The notes: generated from the letters alone by a model not told the origin. DNA of 64,000 nucleotides from CAWDVH01 sp963805705 (GCA_963805705.1 CAWDVH010000001.1:186001-250000); one strand, 5' to 3'; shown: positions 26,152 to 35,719, counted from the stretch's first letter. Numbers and translations are program-made.

Positions 26152-27009
26152 TTACCGGGCGGCTGCGGTCAGCTCCTGCTGGGCGTCCTGGCCGAGATCG
26201 ATGTCGGCGGCGGCGAGATTCTCCTCCAGGTGCCGCACGGACGACGTACCGGGAATCAGCAGGACGTTGGGCGCCAGATGCAGCGTCCAGGCCAGCGCGA
26301 TCTGGGCCGGCGTGCCGCCCAGGCGCTCCGCGTTGCGCATGACCTGCTTGTTGCCCAGCACGGGGTTGGGCCGGGCGAAGCCGGAACCCAGCGGGAAGAA
26401 GGGCACGAACGCAATCCCCCGTGAGCTGCACTCCGCCAGAACCGGCATCGAGGCGCGCTCGGCCAGGTTCAGCGGATTCTGCACGCACGCGATGGGCGTG
26501 CGCTCCAGCGCGTACAGCAGGTGCTCGCGGGTGACGTTGCTCAGGCCGATCCCCCCGATCAGCCCCTCATCTCGCGCCTGGATCATCGCGCCGAGCTGGT
26601 CGTCGAATCGCTGCCCAGGGGCGGCGCCGTCCAGCAGCCGCAGGTTGACCGCCGCGAGCTGCTCGGTGCCCAGGCTGCGCAGGTTGTCCTCGATTCCCCG
26701 CCGCAGCTCATCGGGCTCGTCGTACGGCACCCATCCGCCGGACTCGGTGCGCCGCGCTCCGACCTTGCTCACCAGCGCCAGGCGGTCGGAGTACGGGTGC
26801 AGGGCGGCCCGGATGAGCTCGTTGGCCACATCGGGCCCGTAGTACTGCGCGGTGTCAATGTGGTTGACGCCCAGCTCCACGGCGCGGCGAAGCACGGCCA
26901 GCGCCTCGTCCCGGTCGCGCGGCGGCCCGAATACGCCGGGGCCGGGCAGTTGCATCGCGCCGAAGCCGATGCGGTTGACGGACATCAGGCCCAGGGGATA
27001 GCTCTCCAT
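26152..27009 (-). CDS. Aldo/keto reductase
   Basis: A 285-residue NADPH-dependent aldo/keto reductase TIM barrel. The catalytic Asp/Tyr appear in VNHIDTAQYYG and the Lys in LVSKVG. The usual catalytic His (normally in a D-x-x-x-x-H segment) is not evident: the equivalent strand reads AVNLRLLDG. NADPH-site motifs GIGLSNVTREHLLYAL and LLIPGTSSVRHLEENLAAADI are present. ATG 27009 is chosen over 27081 because the family begins at LGLMSVNRIGFGAMQL. The missing His is common in a subset of actinobacterial members and may alter rather than abolish activity. Confidence 0.88.
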   Translation of the reverse strand: MESYPLGLMSVNRIGFGAMQLPGPGVFGPPRDRDEALAVLRRAVELGVNHIDTAQYYGPDVANELIRAALHPYSDRLALVSKVGARRTESGGWVPYDEPDELRRGIEDNLRSLGTEQLAAVNLRLLDGAAPGQRFDDQLGAMIQARDEGLIGGIGLSNVTREHLLYALERTPIACVQNPLNLAERASMPVLAECSSRGIAFVPFFPLGSGFARPNPVLGNKQVMRNAERLGGTPAQIALAWTLHLAPNVLLIPGTSSVRHLEENLAAADIDLGQDAQQELTAAAR

Positions 27010-27138
27010 AGGCCGAGTGTAGAGACGGCGCGCGCCCGCGCGGACCACGGCATGGTCCCGCTGCGGGCGCAGCGCGGCCACTACGGGCGTGTTCGTTCAT
27101 CACCCGCAGCGACGCGGCTGGCTTGCTACGTTTCGACG

Positions 27139-28014
27139 GTGGACTTTCTCAGCGGCATCAGCACCTGGGCTCGCGGCAGCGGCCTGGAGTGTGTCCTGAT
27201 CGTGACGGGGGCGCTGCTGCTGGCTCGCATCGTGAGCTGGATCGGCGGGCAGATCACGGCTCAGATCGATGCCAGCGCCCAGGAGACCGATACGCTGGTC
27301 CGCTCGGAAGAGTCCAAGCACCGGCACGCGCTCGCGCAGGTGATCACCTGGGTCACCATCGTCGTCATCTACAGTGTCGCTGCCGTGCTCGCCGCCACGC
27401 GCATAGGCATCCCGGTGGCAAGCCTCGTCGCCCCGGCCGCCGTGCTGGGCGTGGCGCTGGGGTTCGGCGCGCAGCGCATCGTCCAGGACCTGCTGGCCGG
27501 TTTCTTCATCATCACTGAGCGCCAGTACGGCTTCGGCGACCTGATCCTGCTGTCCGTGCCGAACGTGTCGCACCCGGCCACCGGCACCGTTGAAGACGTC
27601 ACGCTGCGGGTGACCACGGTGCGGACCGCCGAGGGCGAGGTCGTCACGACTCCCAACGGCCAGATCATCCAGGTGACCAACCTGTCGCGCGACTGGGCCC
27701 GCGCGGTGGTCGATGTGCCCATGCCCGCCAGCCTGGACGTCAACGTGGTGAGCGACCTGCTGCGGCTGATCGCCGACGATGCGTACGAGGAGCCTGAGGT
27801 ACGCCGGCTGCTCCTGGACCCGCCGGCCGTCATGGGCGTGCAGAGCATCGACGTCGACCACTTCCAGGTCCGCCTGGTGGCCAGGACCCTGCCGGGCAAG
27901 CAGTTCGAGGTGGGGCGCATCCTGCGGGTCCGGATCGCCGACGGCCTGCGGCGCGAGGGCATCCACCTGCCGATCGTGCTGGACACCGCACAGGCGGGAG
28001 AGCCCGACTCATGA
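27139..28014 (+). CDS. MscS-family mechanosensitive ion channel
   Basis: A 291-residue small-conductance mechanosensitive channel. Three membrane segments (about 10-30, 60-82 and 90-115) lead into the pore helix APAAVLGVALGFGAQRIVQDLLAGFFI, the hallmark Gly/Ala-rich TM3 of MscS. The cytosolic beta domain has the conserved VTLRVTTVRTAEGEVVTTPNGQIIQVTN. It opens on membrane tension to release solutes. GTG 27139 is chosen as the first start before the first membrane helix. The stop overlaps the ATG of the next gene (ATGA), so the two are coupled. Confidence 0.9.
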   Translation: MDFLSGISTWARGSGLECVLIVTGALLLARIVSWIGGQITAQIDASAQETDTLVRSEESKHRHALAQVITWVTIVVIYSVAAVLAATRIGIPVASLVAPAAVLGVALGFGAQRIVQDLLAGFFIITERQYGFGDLILLSVPNVSHPATGTVEDVTLRVTTVRTAEGEVVTTPNGQIIQVTNLSRDWARAVVDVPMPASLDVNVVSDLLRLIADDAYEEPEVRRLLLDPPAVMGVQSIDVDHFQVRLVARTLPGKQFEVGRILRVRIADGLRREGIHLPIVLDTAQAGEPDS

Positions 28015-28340
28015 GAATCGTGCGGATGCTCAGGAGAGTGCGGACCTCGACCTGGATCCTGATAGCGATCTTCGTGATTGCCCTGGCCGCTTATGCGAAG
28101 GTTAAGCCCCAGTCGACCGACGCCAGCAGCAACTCGGGGGGTCAGTCCCCGTCGGGGTCCCCAACCTCGCCCACGCCCACGCCAACGCCGGCCAAGACGC
28201 CGAAGCCAACCCCCCGGCCCTCACCGTCGACGACGCCGGCCCCGTCGACGGCGCCCGCCACGACCGTCAGCCCGAGCAGCTCGGTATCCCCGCCGGGGAC
28301 ATCGCCGACGACGGGCACTCCGACGGCATCGCCCTCCTAG
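28011..28340 (+). CDS. Membrane-anchored Pro/Ser/Thr-rich small protein
   Basis: A 109-residue protein: a basic start (MRIVRMLRRVR), one hydrophobic helix (STWILIAIFVIALAAYA) and then 75 residues made almost wholly of Pro, Ser, Thr and Lys (PTPTPTPAKTPKPTPRPSP). It is probably an N-terminally anchored extracytoplasmic stalk that could span the wall or be glycosylated. The ATG overlaps the MscS stop, which suggests a role as a channel-linked accessory. No family recognised. Confidence 0.7.
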   Translation: MRIVRMLRRVRTSTWILIAIFVIALAAYAKVKPQSTDASSNSGGQSPSGSPTSPTPTPTPAKTPKPTPRPSPSTTPAPSTAPATTVSPSSSVSPPGTSPTTGTPTASPS

Positions 28341-28466
28341 GAGTACGGGGCAGCCTGGCACCGAACCCTATTCGGTCACCGGTCCGCAGTGATATAACCC
28401 GGTGTACGGACACGCCACACGGCGCGCGGGGGATCCGGACGATGGAGATGCTCAGTGAGGAGCCCG

Positions 28467-30659
28467 ATGCGACGCCGACGTTTCGCGTGGATGGCGGCAG
28501 TATCTGCGATTGCGCTGGCTGCTTGGCCCGCCGTACCGACGTCCGCTCTCGCCGCGACGCAGGCACCGGCACCGGCACCGGCACCGGCACACGCCAGCTC
28601 GCCGGGCCGACTGGCCCTGATCTCGGTGTCCAACCCCCGCCCTGAGCTGGTCAGCGGCGGCCAGGTGCTGATCAGGGTCGAAGTTCCGGCTCACACGCGC
28701 GCCGCCGACGTGCGCATCACCGCTGACGGCCGCGACGTCACCTCCAGCTTCCAGGCGCAGTCCGACGGGACCCTGCTGGGACTGGTCACCGGCCTGCGGA
28801 TCGGGCGCAACCGCCTGGTCGCCACCGCGCCGCGGCAGTTCGCCTCGCTCCGGGTCACCGATCACGCGATAACCGGGCCGGTATTCTCCGGTCGCCAGCA
28901 GCTGCCGTTCTTCTGCCAGACCACCTCCTTCGGCCTGGCGGCGTCCGTGCAGCCCGATTGCAGCGCGCCAACTCAGGTTTCCTTCGATTATTTCACCACG
29001 GCCGGCGCCTTCGAGCCCCTGGCCGATCCGACTTCCCGCCCCGCCGACCTGGCGACCGCGACCGTCAACGGGAAGACGGTGCCCTACATCGTGCGGGTCG
29101 AGACCGGGACGATCGACCGCGCCGTCTATCAGACCGCGGCTCTCTATGACGGCAACGCCCCGTCACCGCTGCAGCCCGACAGCAGCTGGAACGGCAAGCT
29201 CATCTACACGTTCGGCGGCGGCTGTGACGCCGGATTCCACCAGGGCACCAGCACCGGTGGCGTCCTGGACGACGAATTCCTGTCCCAGGGCTACGCCGTG
29301 GCCTCCTCAACGCTCAACGTCCTCGACAACAACTGCAGCACCATCATCTCCGCCGAAGCGGCCATGATGGTGAAGGAGCACTTCATCGACACCTACGGGC
29401 CGGTCCGCTTCACGATCGGCTGGGGCGGCTCCGGCGGGGCGATCCAGCAGTACGTGATCGCCGACTCCTACCCGGGCATCCTCGACGGCATCATCCCGAG
29501 CATCTCCTTCCCCGACCCGCTCACTACGGGCGGACCCGTGACCGACTGCCGGCTGCTGGACCAGTTCTTCGCCGGTCCCGGCGCATCGTTTACCGCGGCC
29601 CAGCAGACGGCCATTGCCGGCTACAACGACTACACGACCTGCAAGTCCTGGGACGTGACCTTCTCCAACCGGGCCACGGCGACCGGCAGCTGCAACTCGG
29701 CCATTCCCCTGGCCGACCAGTGGAACGCCGTGACCAATCCGGGCGGCGTGATCTGCAACTCCAATGAGCAGATCGTCAACCAGGTCGGGACGGACCCCGC
29801 TACCGGCTTCCCCAACAGCGCCCTGGACAACACCGGCATCCAGTACGGCCTGGCGGCACTGAAGTCGGGGGCCATCACGCCCGCGCAGTTCGTCACGCTC
29901 AACGCCGATATCGGCGGCCTGGACTTCACCGGCGCCACGGTCCCGCAGCGCTCGCAGGCGAGCCGCCGGGCCCTCGACGCCGTCTACGCCGATGACCTGT
30001 TCAACAGCGGGTCGCTCGGACTCAGGACGACGCCGGTCATCGATCAGCGCGATGACCTCGACGCGGCCGGGCTGGGCAACGACATCCACACCACCGACTG
30101 GTCATTCATCATGCGCGCGCGCCTGCTGGCCGCCAATGGGACCGACGGCAATCAGGTCATCATCGAGAACGAGCCCACGGCGGCCGAGGTAAATGCGGCC
30201 AACACGTACGAGCTAGGCGAGATGGATAGCTGGCTGACGGCCATCAGCAACGACCATTCCGGGCGGAACGCACAGCACAAGGTACTCGCCGACCGCCCCG
30301 CCAGCCTCAGCGACGGCTGCTTCGTCTCGGCCACCGACCTGGTCCACCAGACCCTGACCGACCCGGGCGCCGGGCAGTGCGGAACGCTCTACCCCGTCGC
30401 CGCCAACCCGCGGCTGGTCGCCGGCGCAGGATTGTCCATGACCGCCCTGAAGTGCAATCTCATGCCGCTGCGGTTCAGCGACTACCCCGTCACCTTCACC
30501 ACCGAGCAGAAGCAGCAGCTCCGTCAGACGTTCTCCTCCGGCGTCTGCGACTACCGCAAGCCGGGCGTCGGCTTCCGGCAGCCCATCGCCAGCTGGCTGA
30601 GTTACGGAGACAACCCGGACAGCGTGACCGGGCCTACTCCCCTGCGGCCGCCGACCTAG
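28467..30659 (+). CDS. Secreted DUF6351-family (tannase/esterase-like) protein
   Basis: About 730 residues with a signal peptide: MRRRRFAWMAAVSAIALAAW, then a likely cleavage in SALAAT, followed by an APAPAPAP stretch from repeated GCACCG units. The mature part begins with a bacterial Ig-like beta region (RLALISVSNPRPELVSGGQVLIRV) and continues into an alpha/beta-hydrolase fold with GWGGSGGAIQQYVIADSYPG as the probable nucleophile elbow. Several Cys pairs suggest disulfides. It resembles DUF6351 proteins, related to tannase/feruloyl esterases; substrate unknown. ATG 28467 is preferred to GTG 28455 because GAGGAG sits 5 bases upstream. Confidence 0.8.
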   Translation: MRRRRFAWMAAVSAIALAAWPAVPTSALAATQAPAPAPAPAHASSPGRLALISVSNPRPELVSGGQVLIRVEVPAHTRAADVRITADGRDVTSSFQAQSDGTLLGLVTGLRIGRNRLVATAPRQFASLRVTDHAITGPVFSGRQQLPFFCQTTSFGLAASVQPDCSAPTQVSFDYFTTAGAFEPLADPTSRPADLATATVNGKTVPYIVRVETGTIDRAVYQTAALYDGNAPSPLQPDSSWNGKLIYTFGGGCDAGFHQGTSTGGVLDDEFLSQGYAVASSTLNVLDNNCSTIISAEAAMMVKEHFIDTYGPVRFTIGWGGSGGAIQQYVIADSYPGILDGIIPSISFPDPLTTGGPVTDCRLLDQFFAGPGASFTAAQQTAIAGYNDYTTCKSWDVTFSNRATATGSCNSAIPLADQWNAVTNPGGVICNSNEQIVNQVGTDPATGFPNSALDNTGIQYGLAALKSGAITPAQFVTLNADIGGLDFTGATVPQRSQASRRALDAVYADDLFNSGSLGLRTTPVIDQRDDLDAAGLGNDIHTTDWSFIMRARLLAANGTDGNQVIIENEPTAAEVNAANTYELGEMDSWLTAISNDHSGRNAQHKVLADRPASLSDGCFVSATDLVHQTLTDPGAGQCGTLYPVAANPRLVAGAGLSMTALKCNLMPLRFSDYPVTFTTEQKQQLRQTFSSGVCDYRKPGVGFRQPIASWLSYGDNPDSVTGPTPLRPPT

Positions 30660-30949
30660 CCCGTCCTGGGCGCTACGACCGGCTGAGCCGCCGCCAGCGC
30701 GGACGGCACGGCGAAGCTGGGGTAGCCCTGTTCGGCAACGCCGACCCGGCCCGGGAGACGGGAACCTAGCGTCGCACCTGGGCAGCGCGCCGGGGCCGGA
30801 TGCGATCGTGGACAGGCTGACCTCGTAGGCCTGTGCCCTGGCAGCTGCGGCAGCTACTGTGAGGGCAGCGCCCGGCCCTCTGCGCGCGCCGGGACAATCC
30901 GGCCGGCGCCCTGCCCAGAGGGCTGCCCCAGCCAGTCAGATCTGCCTGA

Positions 30950-30965
30950 TCGAACGTGCGTTCTA
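30950..30965. promoter_or_regulatory. LexA (SOS) box
   Basis: TCGAACGTGCGTTCTA matches the actinobacterial LexA consensus TCGAAC-N4-GTTCGA at 11 of 12 fixed positions. It is directly followed by a TAATGA element that could be a -10 box, so LexA would cover the promoter. What it controls is unclear: the next well-supported gene on the plus strand starts at 31463. Confidence 0.6.
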
Positions 30966-30978
30966 ATGATTTGCTCTT

Positions 30979-30999
30979 CACATGTGACTCGTACATGTG
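30979..30999. promoter_or_regulatory. Inverted repeat next to the LexA box
   Basis: CACATGT, a 7-base spacer and ACATGTG, a perfect 7-bp-arm inverted repeat 13 bases after the LexA box. It may be a second operator or a leader hairpin. Confidence 0.4.
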
Positions 31000-31462
31000 T
31001 TCTAATTGCAGGCATGCTTCAGGTCACTCTCGCTGCCGGGTCGCGGTCATACGCTGTGCTCTGGCGGCATGGACGGCGCCTGAAGCGCCGACCGGGCTCG
31101 TCGCCCGGCGGAGCACCTGGCGCGAGCGGCCGCGTGGCCAGGTATCGGTCCCGCGCGGCAGCCCCACACCGCCCTTTCCATCAGCGCGAGCCGCGGTTCC
31201 CGCCAGCCATCCGGGCCGACGCGGCGACCGCTAGATCGGCGCTCGAAGATCATCACTGGAGAAGACAGCCGCATGATGCCGCGGCCGTCGCCCCAGGACG
31301 CGGGGGACGCTGACGCCCGGTCGAAGGGCCAGGCCGCCAGCGGCCACGGGCCAGGCATCGTGCTCAAGCCATCCACAGATTAGCTGCCTCGCAGGCGGGC
31401 TTCTTATCGGCTCTTCGGAAGCCGGATTCGCCTGGCGCGGGCCTCACGCCAGAGGTGAGAAA

Positions 31463-32548
31463 GTGAGAACGCACTCCGACTACAGCCTCCGCCCCAAGAG
31501 GTACCGGATCGCTGACCTGAAGAGCAAGACAGCCGAGCTTGAGCGCAGGCTCTCCGACGCGCGGCTGTCACTGGAGCGCGAAGTGGCGCGATCTGCCGGT
31601 CATCCGGATCCGGCATTCGGTGATCTTCACGAGACGTGCCACTGCGCGGCCGGGGAATTGAGCTGCGACCACGAGCTGGCCGAGATGCTGGCCGGCTATG
31701 CGGCCACGGATACTCCATCTGGCTATGACAGCCCGGTTTTCGATAGCCAAACGCGCTCATCAGAGGCGCGCACCGAAGTATTCGTTAATCATGGCCGGCG
31801 CAGTGCCTATCATCCTCGCCTGTCGCGTAGGCAAAAGATGACCATAGGAGCGGCCGTTGCCGCCGTCCTCATTACCATTCTCGTGCTCGTGCTCTCCGGC
31901 CGGGGAGCATCATGGCCGGCCAGCGTGGCGACAGTGCAAGCTGAGGCAGCCAAGGCGTGCCAGAATCCCAACGTCGAGTCTGAGCCCGGCCAGGTCAACT
32001 TCGCCTGCGCGCAGGATACTCGCCAGATCCTCTGGGTGTTCGCCCTGATGACCAGCGCCGACAATCCCACCTTTGCTGACGCCAAGACCGGCCGGCTGGG
32101 GCTGGAGCCGATTGCACCAGCGCAAGGCGGCGAAATGGCATGGTCCCTGAATCTCCATCATCCCTACGATCCGTCCAATCCGGTGGACAGCCTCGCGGTC
32201 GCCGCCCGTGCCATCAACAACATCATCGGCGGCGCGACCCTGACCAGCGCCGCGGGCAAGCCGGTGATCCAGCCCGGCCTGGAAGGCAGTTCGGCGAACT
32301 GCGTCCGGTACACCGGCTCAGGGGCGGTCACCTCGCGCAAGGGCTATCCCGGCCTGTGTGCCAGGCCCGTGACTACGCCGGCCGGGCAGGGGGCCCTGGT
32401 GGCCGACGTGTACCAGAAGTGGGTGGTCGGGGCCGCACCTAAGGCAGCCCAGGACGCCGCCGTGCTGTTTGAGAACTCCGACAACCCTGGCAGCCCTCAG
32501 GTGCAGGCCATCCTTAAGCGCCTGGGAATATCAAATTCGTCAGCGTAA
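31463..32548 (+). CDS. Single-pass membrane protein with lysozyme-like extracytoplasmic domain
   Basis: A 361-residue protein. Residues 15-45 look coiled (IADLKSKTAELERRLSDARLSLEREVAR); a hydrophobic helix near 127-147 (MTIGAAVAAVLITILVLVL) anchors it, with about 215 residues outside. Part of this, WVFALMTSADNPTFADAKTGRLGLEPI followed by YDPSNPVDSLAVAARAIN, resembles the layout of lytic transglycosylases, but the catalytic Glu position (QESxF in active enzymes) reads TSADN. It may be an inactive peptidoglycan-binding version; this is my inference. GTG 31463 has AGAGGTGA. It begins a close three-gene set with the hydrolase at 32597. Confidence 0.65.
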   Translation: MRTHSDYSLRPKRYRIADLKSKTAELERRLSDARLSLEREVARSAGHPDPAFGDLHETCHCAAGELSCDHELAEMLAGYAATDTPSGYDSPVFDSQTRSSEARTEVFVNHGRRSAYHPRLSRRQKMTIGAAVAAVLITILVLVLSGRGASWPASVATVQAEAAKACQNPNVESEPGQVNFACAQDTRQILWVFALMTSADNPTFADAKTGRLGLEPIAPAQGGEMAWSLNLHHPYDPSNPVDSLAVAARAINNIIGGATLTSAAGKPVIQPGLEGSSANCVRYTGSGAVTSRKGYPGLCARPVTTPAGQGALVADVYQKWVVGAAPKAAQDAAVLFENSDNPGSPQVQAILKRLGISNSSA

Positions 32549-32596
32549 TCCGCTGTGTAGGTACGTCGCGGCGCGAGCTGGGAAAGAGGTGAACGT

Positions 32597-35500
32597 ATGC
32601 ATACCGCTAGCAAGCCCTTGTGGCAGCAAGTGACTGCACTCGTGAGCCTCAGCGCGGGCGGAGCCGTAACCGGATTCAACTTCGTGCCGAAATCAGTAGC
32701 CGACATAAAGTCGCCGACGAGCGTGCCGATTCGGCTGATGGCCCTGGAACGTTCATCCCGGCCGGCGGCGACGGGCGACGCGATGCTGCGCTCGGCCATT
32801 GTCAATGTTTCCAATTACTACCTGCGGATGGCCCAGGGTAAGACTCCGGCCGAGATAGAGGCCATAATCTGGCAGCATGACAGCATAGGCGGAGTCGACC
32901 ACGGGGCATCGTGCGCGGCATTCGCCAGCCTGACACTGGAACTGGCTGCCCACGTGGTCGGCCAGCAGAGCTGGGTCACCGGAGGCACCACCTACCCGTG
33001 GCCGCTCCACAAATGGGCCGATGTCCGCGTTGATCCGAATCCGGACTCGCTGGGCGTCACCTCGGTGCTCCAGGATGCGCAGGCCCATCATCGCTGGCAT
33101 CCGCTCGGTGACGGTTACGAGCCGCTGCCCGGCGACTGGGTGCTGTTCGACGGCCATGTCGAGGTAGTCACGAGTGACGCCGACGGCGTTCTGCACACCG
33201 TTGGCGGCGATTCCCTGCCCGACTTCTCGGTCAACGCCCACAAGTATGGCGGTCCGCTCGGCGCTCAGGGCGTCGCCGGGTTCGTGAATAACGGCGACCT
33301 GGCCGGCGCCGTGGCCACCCTGGCCGACGCCGGCGACCAGGCACCGCATCACGGCCGGATCGGGTCAGGCGGTCACCGTGGGCGGGACCGGCAGGCAGCC
33401 GGGCAGGCCGCCATCCCTGGTGCGACGGGAGCCGGCCCGGCGGTGGCGGCGGCCGGGCCGTCCGGCAGCGCGGCCATACCCGCAGTCCCGGTGCCGGCGA
33501 ACAGCCCGGCCCAGGCTGAGCGACCAGCACATCACCCGCTCCGATCAGGACGAGGGCACGGGCCAGCCCGCCCAGGCCGGGCCCATCGCCGCAGCACGGC
33601 CAGTCCGGCCCCGGCGGTCAATGCGGATGTGCCAGGGGCAGGATTTGCCGGGCCAGCCGGTCCAGCCCAGGCCGGCGAACCCCAGGGCGGCGCATCCCAG
33701 GGCGGCGCATCCCAGAGCGGCGCATCCCAGGGCGGCGCGTCCCAGAGCGGCGCGTCGCAGAGCGGCGCGTCGCAGGTAGGCGCGTCCCAGGACGGTTCAC
33801 GCCACGGCGGCGCGTCCCAGGACGGTTCACCCCACGGCGGCGCGTCCCGGGCCAGCGCATCCCGGGCCGGCTCACCCGACACGGCGACAATGGGCGCGGC
33901 GGCCATCCCCGGGCTGCCGGTGACCGCCCACCGCAGGCCGCCTGGTTCGACCACGTCCTCGTCGACGACTCAGTACCGCAGGCACCATCCCTCCGCCGCC
34001 CCGAGGCCAGTACATGACCCCAACGCGCAGCAGTCGTTCATCGCCGCGGTGGCGCCCGGAGCGATAGCCGCGCAGCGCAAGTACGGCGTCCCGGCGGCGG
34101 TCACGATTGCCCAGGCCATCGATGAGTCTGGCTGGGGCCTGAGCAGCCTGGCGACCAGAGACAACAATCTGTTCGGAATCAAGGGAACGGGCCCGGCGGG
34201 CAGCGATCCGCAGCCGACTCAGGAGTACGAGAATGGCCAGTTCGTGACGCTCACGGCGCCATTTCGCGTGTACCGCAATGTCGCCGAGAGCATCGAAGAT
34301 CATGGCAAGCTGCTGGCCGGCAGTCAGTACTACACGCAGTCCATGGCCGAACGTCATGATCCGAATGCGTTCGCTGACGCGCTGACGGGCGTCTATGCGA
34401 CCGATCCTGACTACGGCGCCAAGCTCATCGGCCTCATGCGGGGGTATGACTTGTACCGCTATGACGCCGCGGCGCGCGCGGCCAAACCCCACGCGGCCAG
34501 GCCCCGCGCGGCTCGGTCCCGCCGCACCGCAACGCATCCGGCCGCAACGCCGGCGCCCGCCACCATCCCCGGACTCCCGCCCGCGACGCCAACCCCGGCG
34601 GCCGGCACGGCACCGCCTGCATCACCGCCGCCGTCCGCGTCACCGCCGCCGCCGGCGCCATCGCCTGCACCGACGCGCACCCCGGCGCCGGCCCCCAGCC
34701 CGGCACCATCCCGGACGCCTGCGCCAGTACGCACCCCCGCGCCCGCACGCACCCCGGCGCCATCTCGCTCCCCGGCGCCCGCACGCAGCCCGGCGCCATC
34801 CCGCACCCCCGCGCCGTCACGAACCCCCGCGCCCGCGCGCACGCCGGCGCCGTCACGCGCTCCTGCGCCCGCACGCAGCCCGGCGCTAGCGCGCACCCCT
34901 CGGCCTTCCCGGAGCCCGGAGCCGACGCGCACGACCGTGCGTTCGCCCGCACCCGCGGCCGCGCCGGCTCGGGCTTCGACGACCAGGAGGCGGCCTGCTG
35001 CGGACCGGTCGGCGGCAGAGTCAGCGCAGTCGCCGCTGACGATGTCCGCCGAGCGGATAGCGACGCCGGTCAGCCGCCGTACCCGGCCGGCGCCGTCGCG
35101 CACGGCCCGGACCGCCACGAGCCACTATCTGCAGCAGCTTCCCCCCTCGGTGACGAACGCCTTCCTCGCCAGGGCCAGGGTGCCGCTGGTGCGCGAGGAG
35201 CCGCTCTACCGGGATGTCGCCAGCCACAGTGGCATCCGGTGGGAGCTGCTGGCCGCATGCGACTGGATGCAGTGCGAAGCTCATCCACGCTATTCGCCGG
35301 TGCGCGGCGAGAAGCTGGGCAGCCGCAATCCGGATGGCATGGTCTTCCGGACGAAGTCAGAGGCGCTGGAGCAGTGCGCCGACGACCTGGCCGAGCTGGC
35401 CTGGGCCGTTTACCGGATCGACCTGACCAAGCCGGGAGATCTTTCCATCCGCGATCTGGCGAGTGCCTTCGCGGCCTTCCGGTGGGGCGGACTGCTCAAG

Positions 35501-35683
35501 CTTCATCGTACTTCCGCCATGGAATTCCCGTACTCCGTGGAGGGCCTCACGGCACAGCATATTCACATGCGCTGGCCGAAGATAGATGAGCCCAACACGC
35601 CGGATAAGCCAGGCAGCCGATTCCGCAGGCCATTCGGAGCGGTGCCGGTCGTTCTGAGCCTCAATTACACAGCCACAGTCTAG
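32597..35683 (+). CDS. Multidomain peptidoglycan hydrolase (CHAP + glucosaminidase + C-terminal domain)
   Basis: A 1028-residue protein. A CHAP amidase/endopeptidase domain spans about 60-225, with Cys in DHGASCAAF (about 105) and His in FDGHVEVV (about 187). Residues 363-420 are GGASQ/SGASQ pentapeptide repeats. A glucosaminidase domain spans 478-620 with the catalytic Glu in AIDESGWG (about 510), plus NNLFGIKG and EYENGQF. A Pro/Ala/Arg-rich stalk (APARTPAPSR-type repeats) covers 620-830. The last 170 residues (SGIRWELLAACDWMQCEAHPRYS) look lysozyme-like. No classical signal peptide is obvious at the N-terminus. It is flanked by two membrane proteins at gaps of 48 and 36 bases and probably acts on the cell wall. 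Confidence 0.85.
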   Translation: MHTASKPLWQQVTALVSLSAGGAVTGFNFVPKSVADIKSPTSVPIRLMALERSSRPAATGDAMLRSAIVNVSNYYLRMAQGKTPAEIEAIIWQHDSIGGVDHGASCAAFASLTLELAAHVVGQQSWVTGGTTYPWPLHKWADVRVDPNPDSLGVTSVLQDAQAHHRWHPLGDGYEPLPGDWVLFDGHVEVVTSDADGVLHTVGGDSLPDFSVNAHKYGGPLGAQGVAGFVNNGDLAGAVATLADAGDQAPHHGRIGSGGHRGRDRQAAGQAAIPGATGAGPAVAAAGPSGSAAIPAVPVPANSPAQAERPAHHPLRSGRGHGPARPGRAHRRSTASPAPAVNADVPGAGFAGPAGPAQAGEPQGGASQGGASQSGASQGGASQSGASQSGASQVGASQDGSRHGGASQDGSPHGGASRASASRAGSPDTATMGAAAIPGLPVTAHRRPPGSTTSSSTTQYRRHHPSAAPRPVHDPNAQQSFIAAVAPGAIAAQRKYGVPAAVTIAQAIDESGWGLSSLATRDNNLFGIKGTGPAGSDPQPTQEYENGQFVTLTAPFRVYRNVAESIEDHGKLLAGSQYYTQSMAERHDPNAFADALTGVYATDPDYGAKLIGLMRGYDLYRYDAAARAAKPHAARPRAARSRRTATHPAATPAPATIPGLPPATPTPAAGTAPPASPPPSASPPPPAPSPAPTRTPAPAPSPAPSRTPAPVRTPAPARTPAPSRSPAPARSPAPSRTPAPSRTPAPARTPAPSRAPAPARSPALARTPRPSRSPEPTRTTVRSPAPAAAPARASTTRRRPAADRSAAESAQSPLTMSAERIATPVSRRTRPAPSRTARTATSHYLQQLPPSVTNAFLARARVPLVREEPLYRDVASHSGIRWELLAACDWMQCEAHPRYSPVRGEKLGSRNPDGMVFRTKSEALEQCADDLAELAWAVYRIDLTKPGDLSIRDLASAFAAFRWGGLLKLHRTSAMEFPYSVEGLTAQHIHMRWPKIDEPNTPDKPGSRFRRPFGAVPVVLSLNYTATV
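33676..33860 (+). repeat. 15-base tandem repeat coding GGASQ/SGASQ
   Basis: About a dozen copies of a 15-base unit close to GGCGGCGCATCCCAG lie in frame inside the hydrolase gene, giving pentapeptides (G/S)GASQ and variants DGSRH and DGSPH. Such arrays expand and contract easily and act as flexible linkers. Confidence 0.8.
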
Positions 35684-35719
35684 CCACTCCGTGCCGAGCG
35701 CAGAAAGAAGGTAGATCGC

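Larger units (their letters stand above)
30660..31462. other. 0.8-kb region without a convincing gene
   Basis: No frame here has recognisable domains, and codon composition of the open frames is arginine-rich in the manner of shadow frames. The region contains a LexA-type box at 30950-30965, a 7-bp-arm inverted repeat at 30979-30999 and the octamer GTTCTAAT twice, 39 bases apart (30960 and 30999). The bases before 31463 hold the ribosome site of the next gene. Confidence 0.5.

Noticed and set aside
30766..31376. Open frames on both strands, up to 115 residues, downstream of the LexA box
   Set aside because: All are Arg/Pro/Ser-rich with no motif, no matching ribosome site at the predicted starts, and codon use like antisense shadows.
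33690..33870. Possible CRISPR-like array in the repeated 15-base units
   Set aside because: Units are contiguous, in-frame and lack spacers; they encode a peptide linker.
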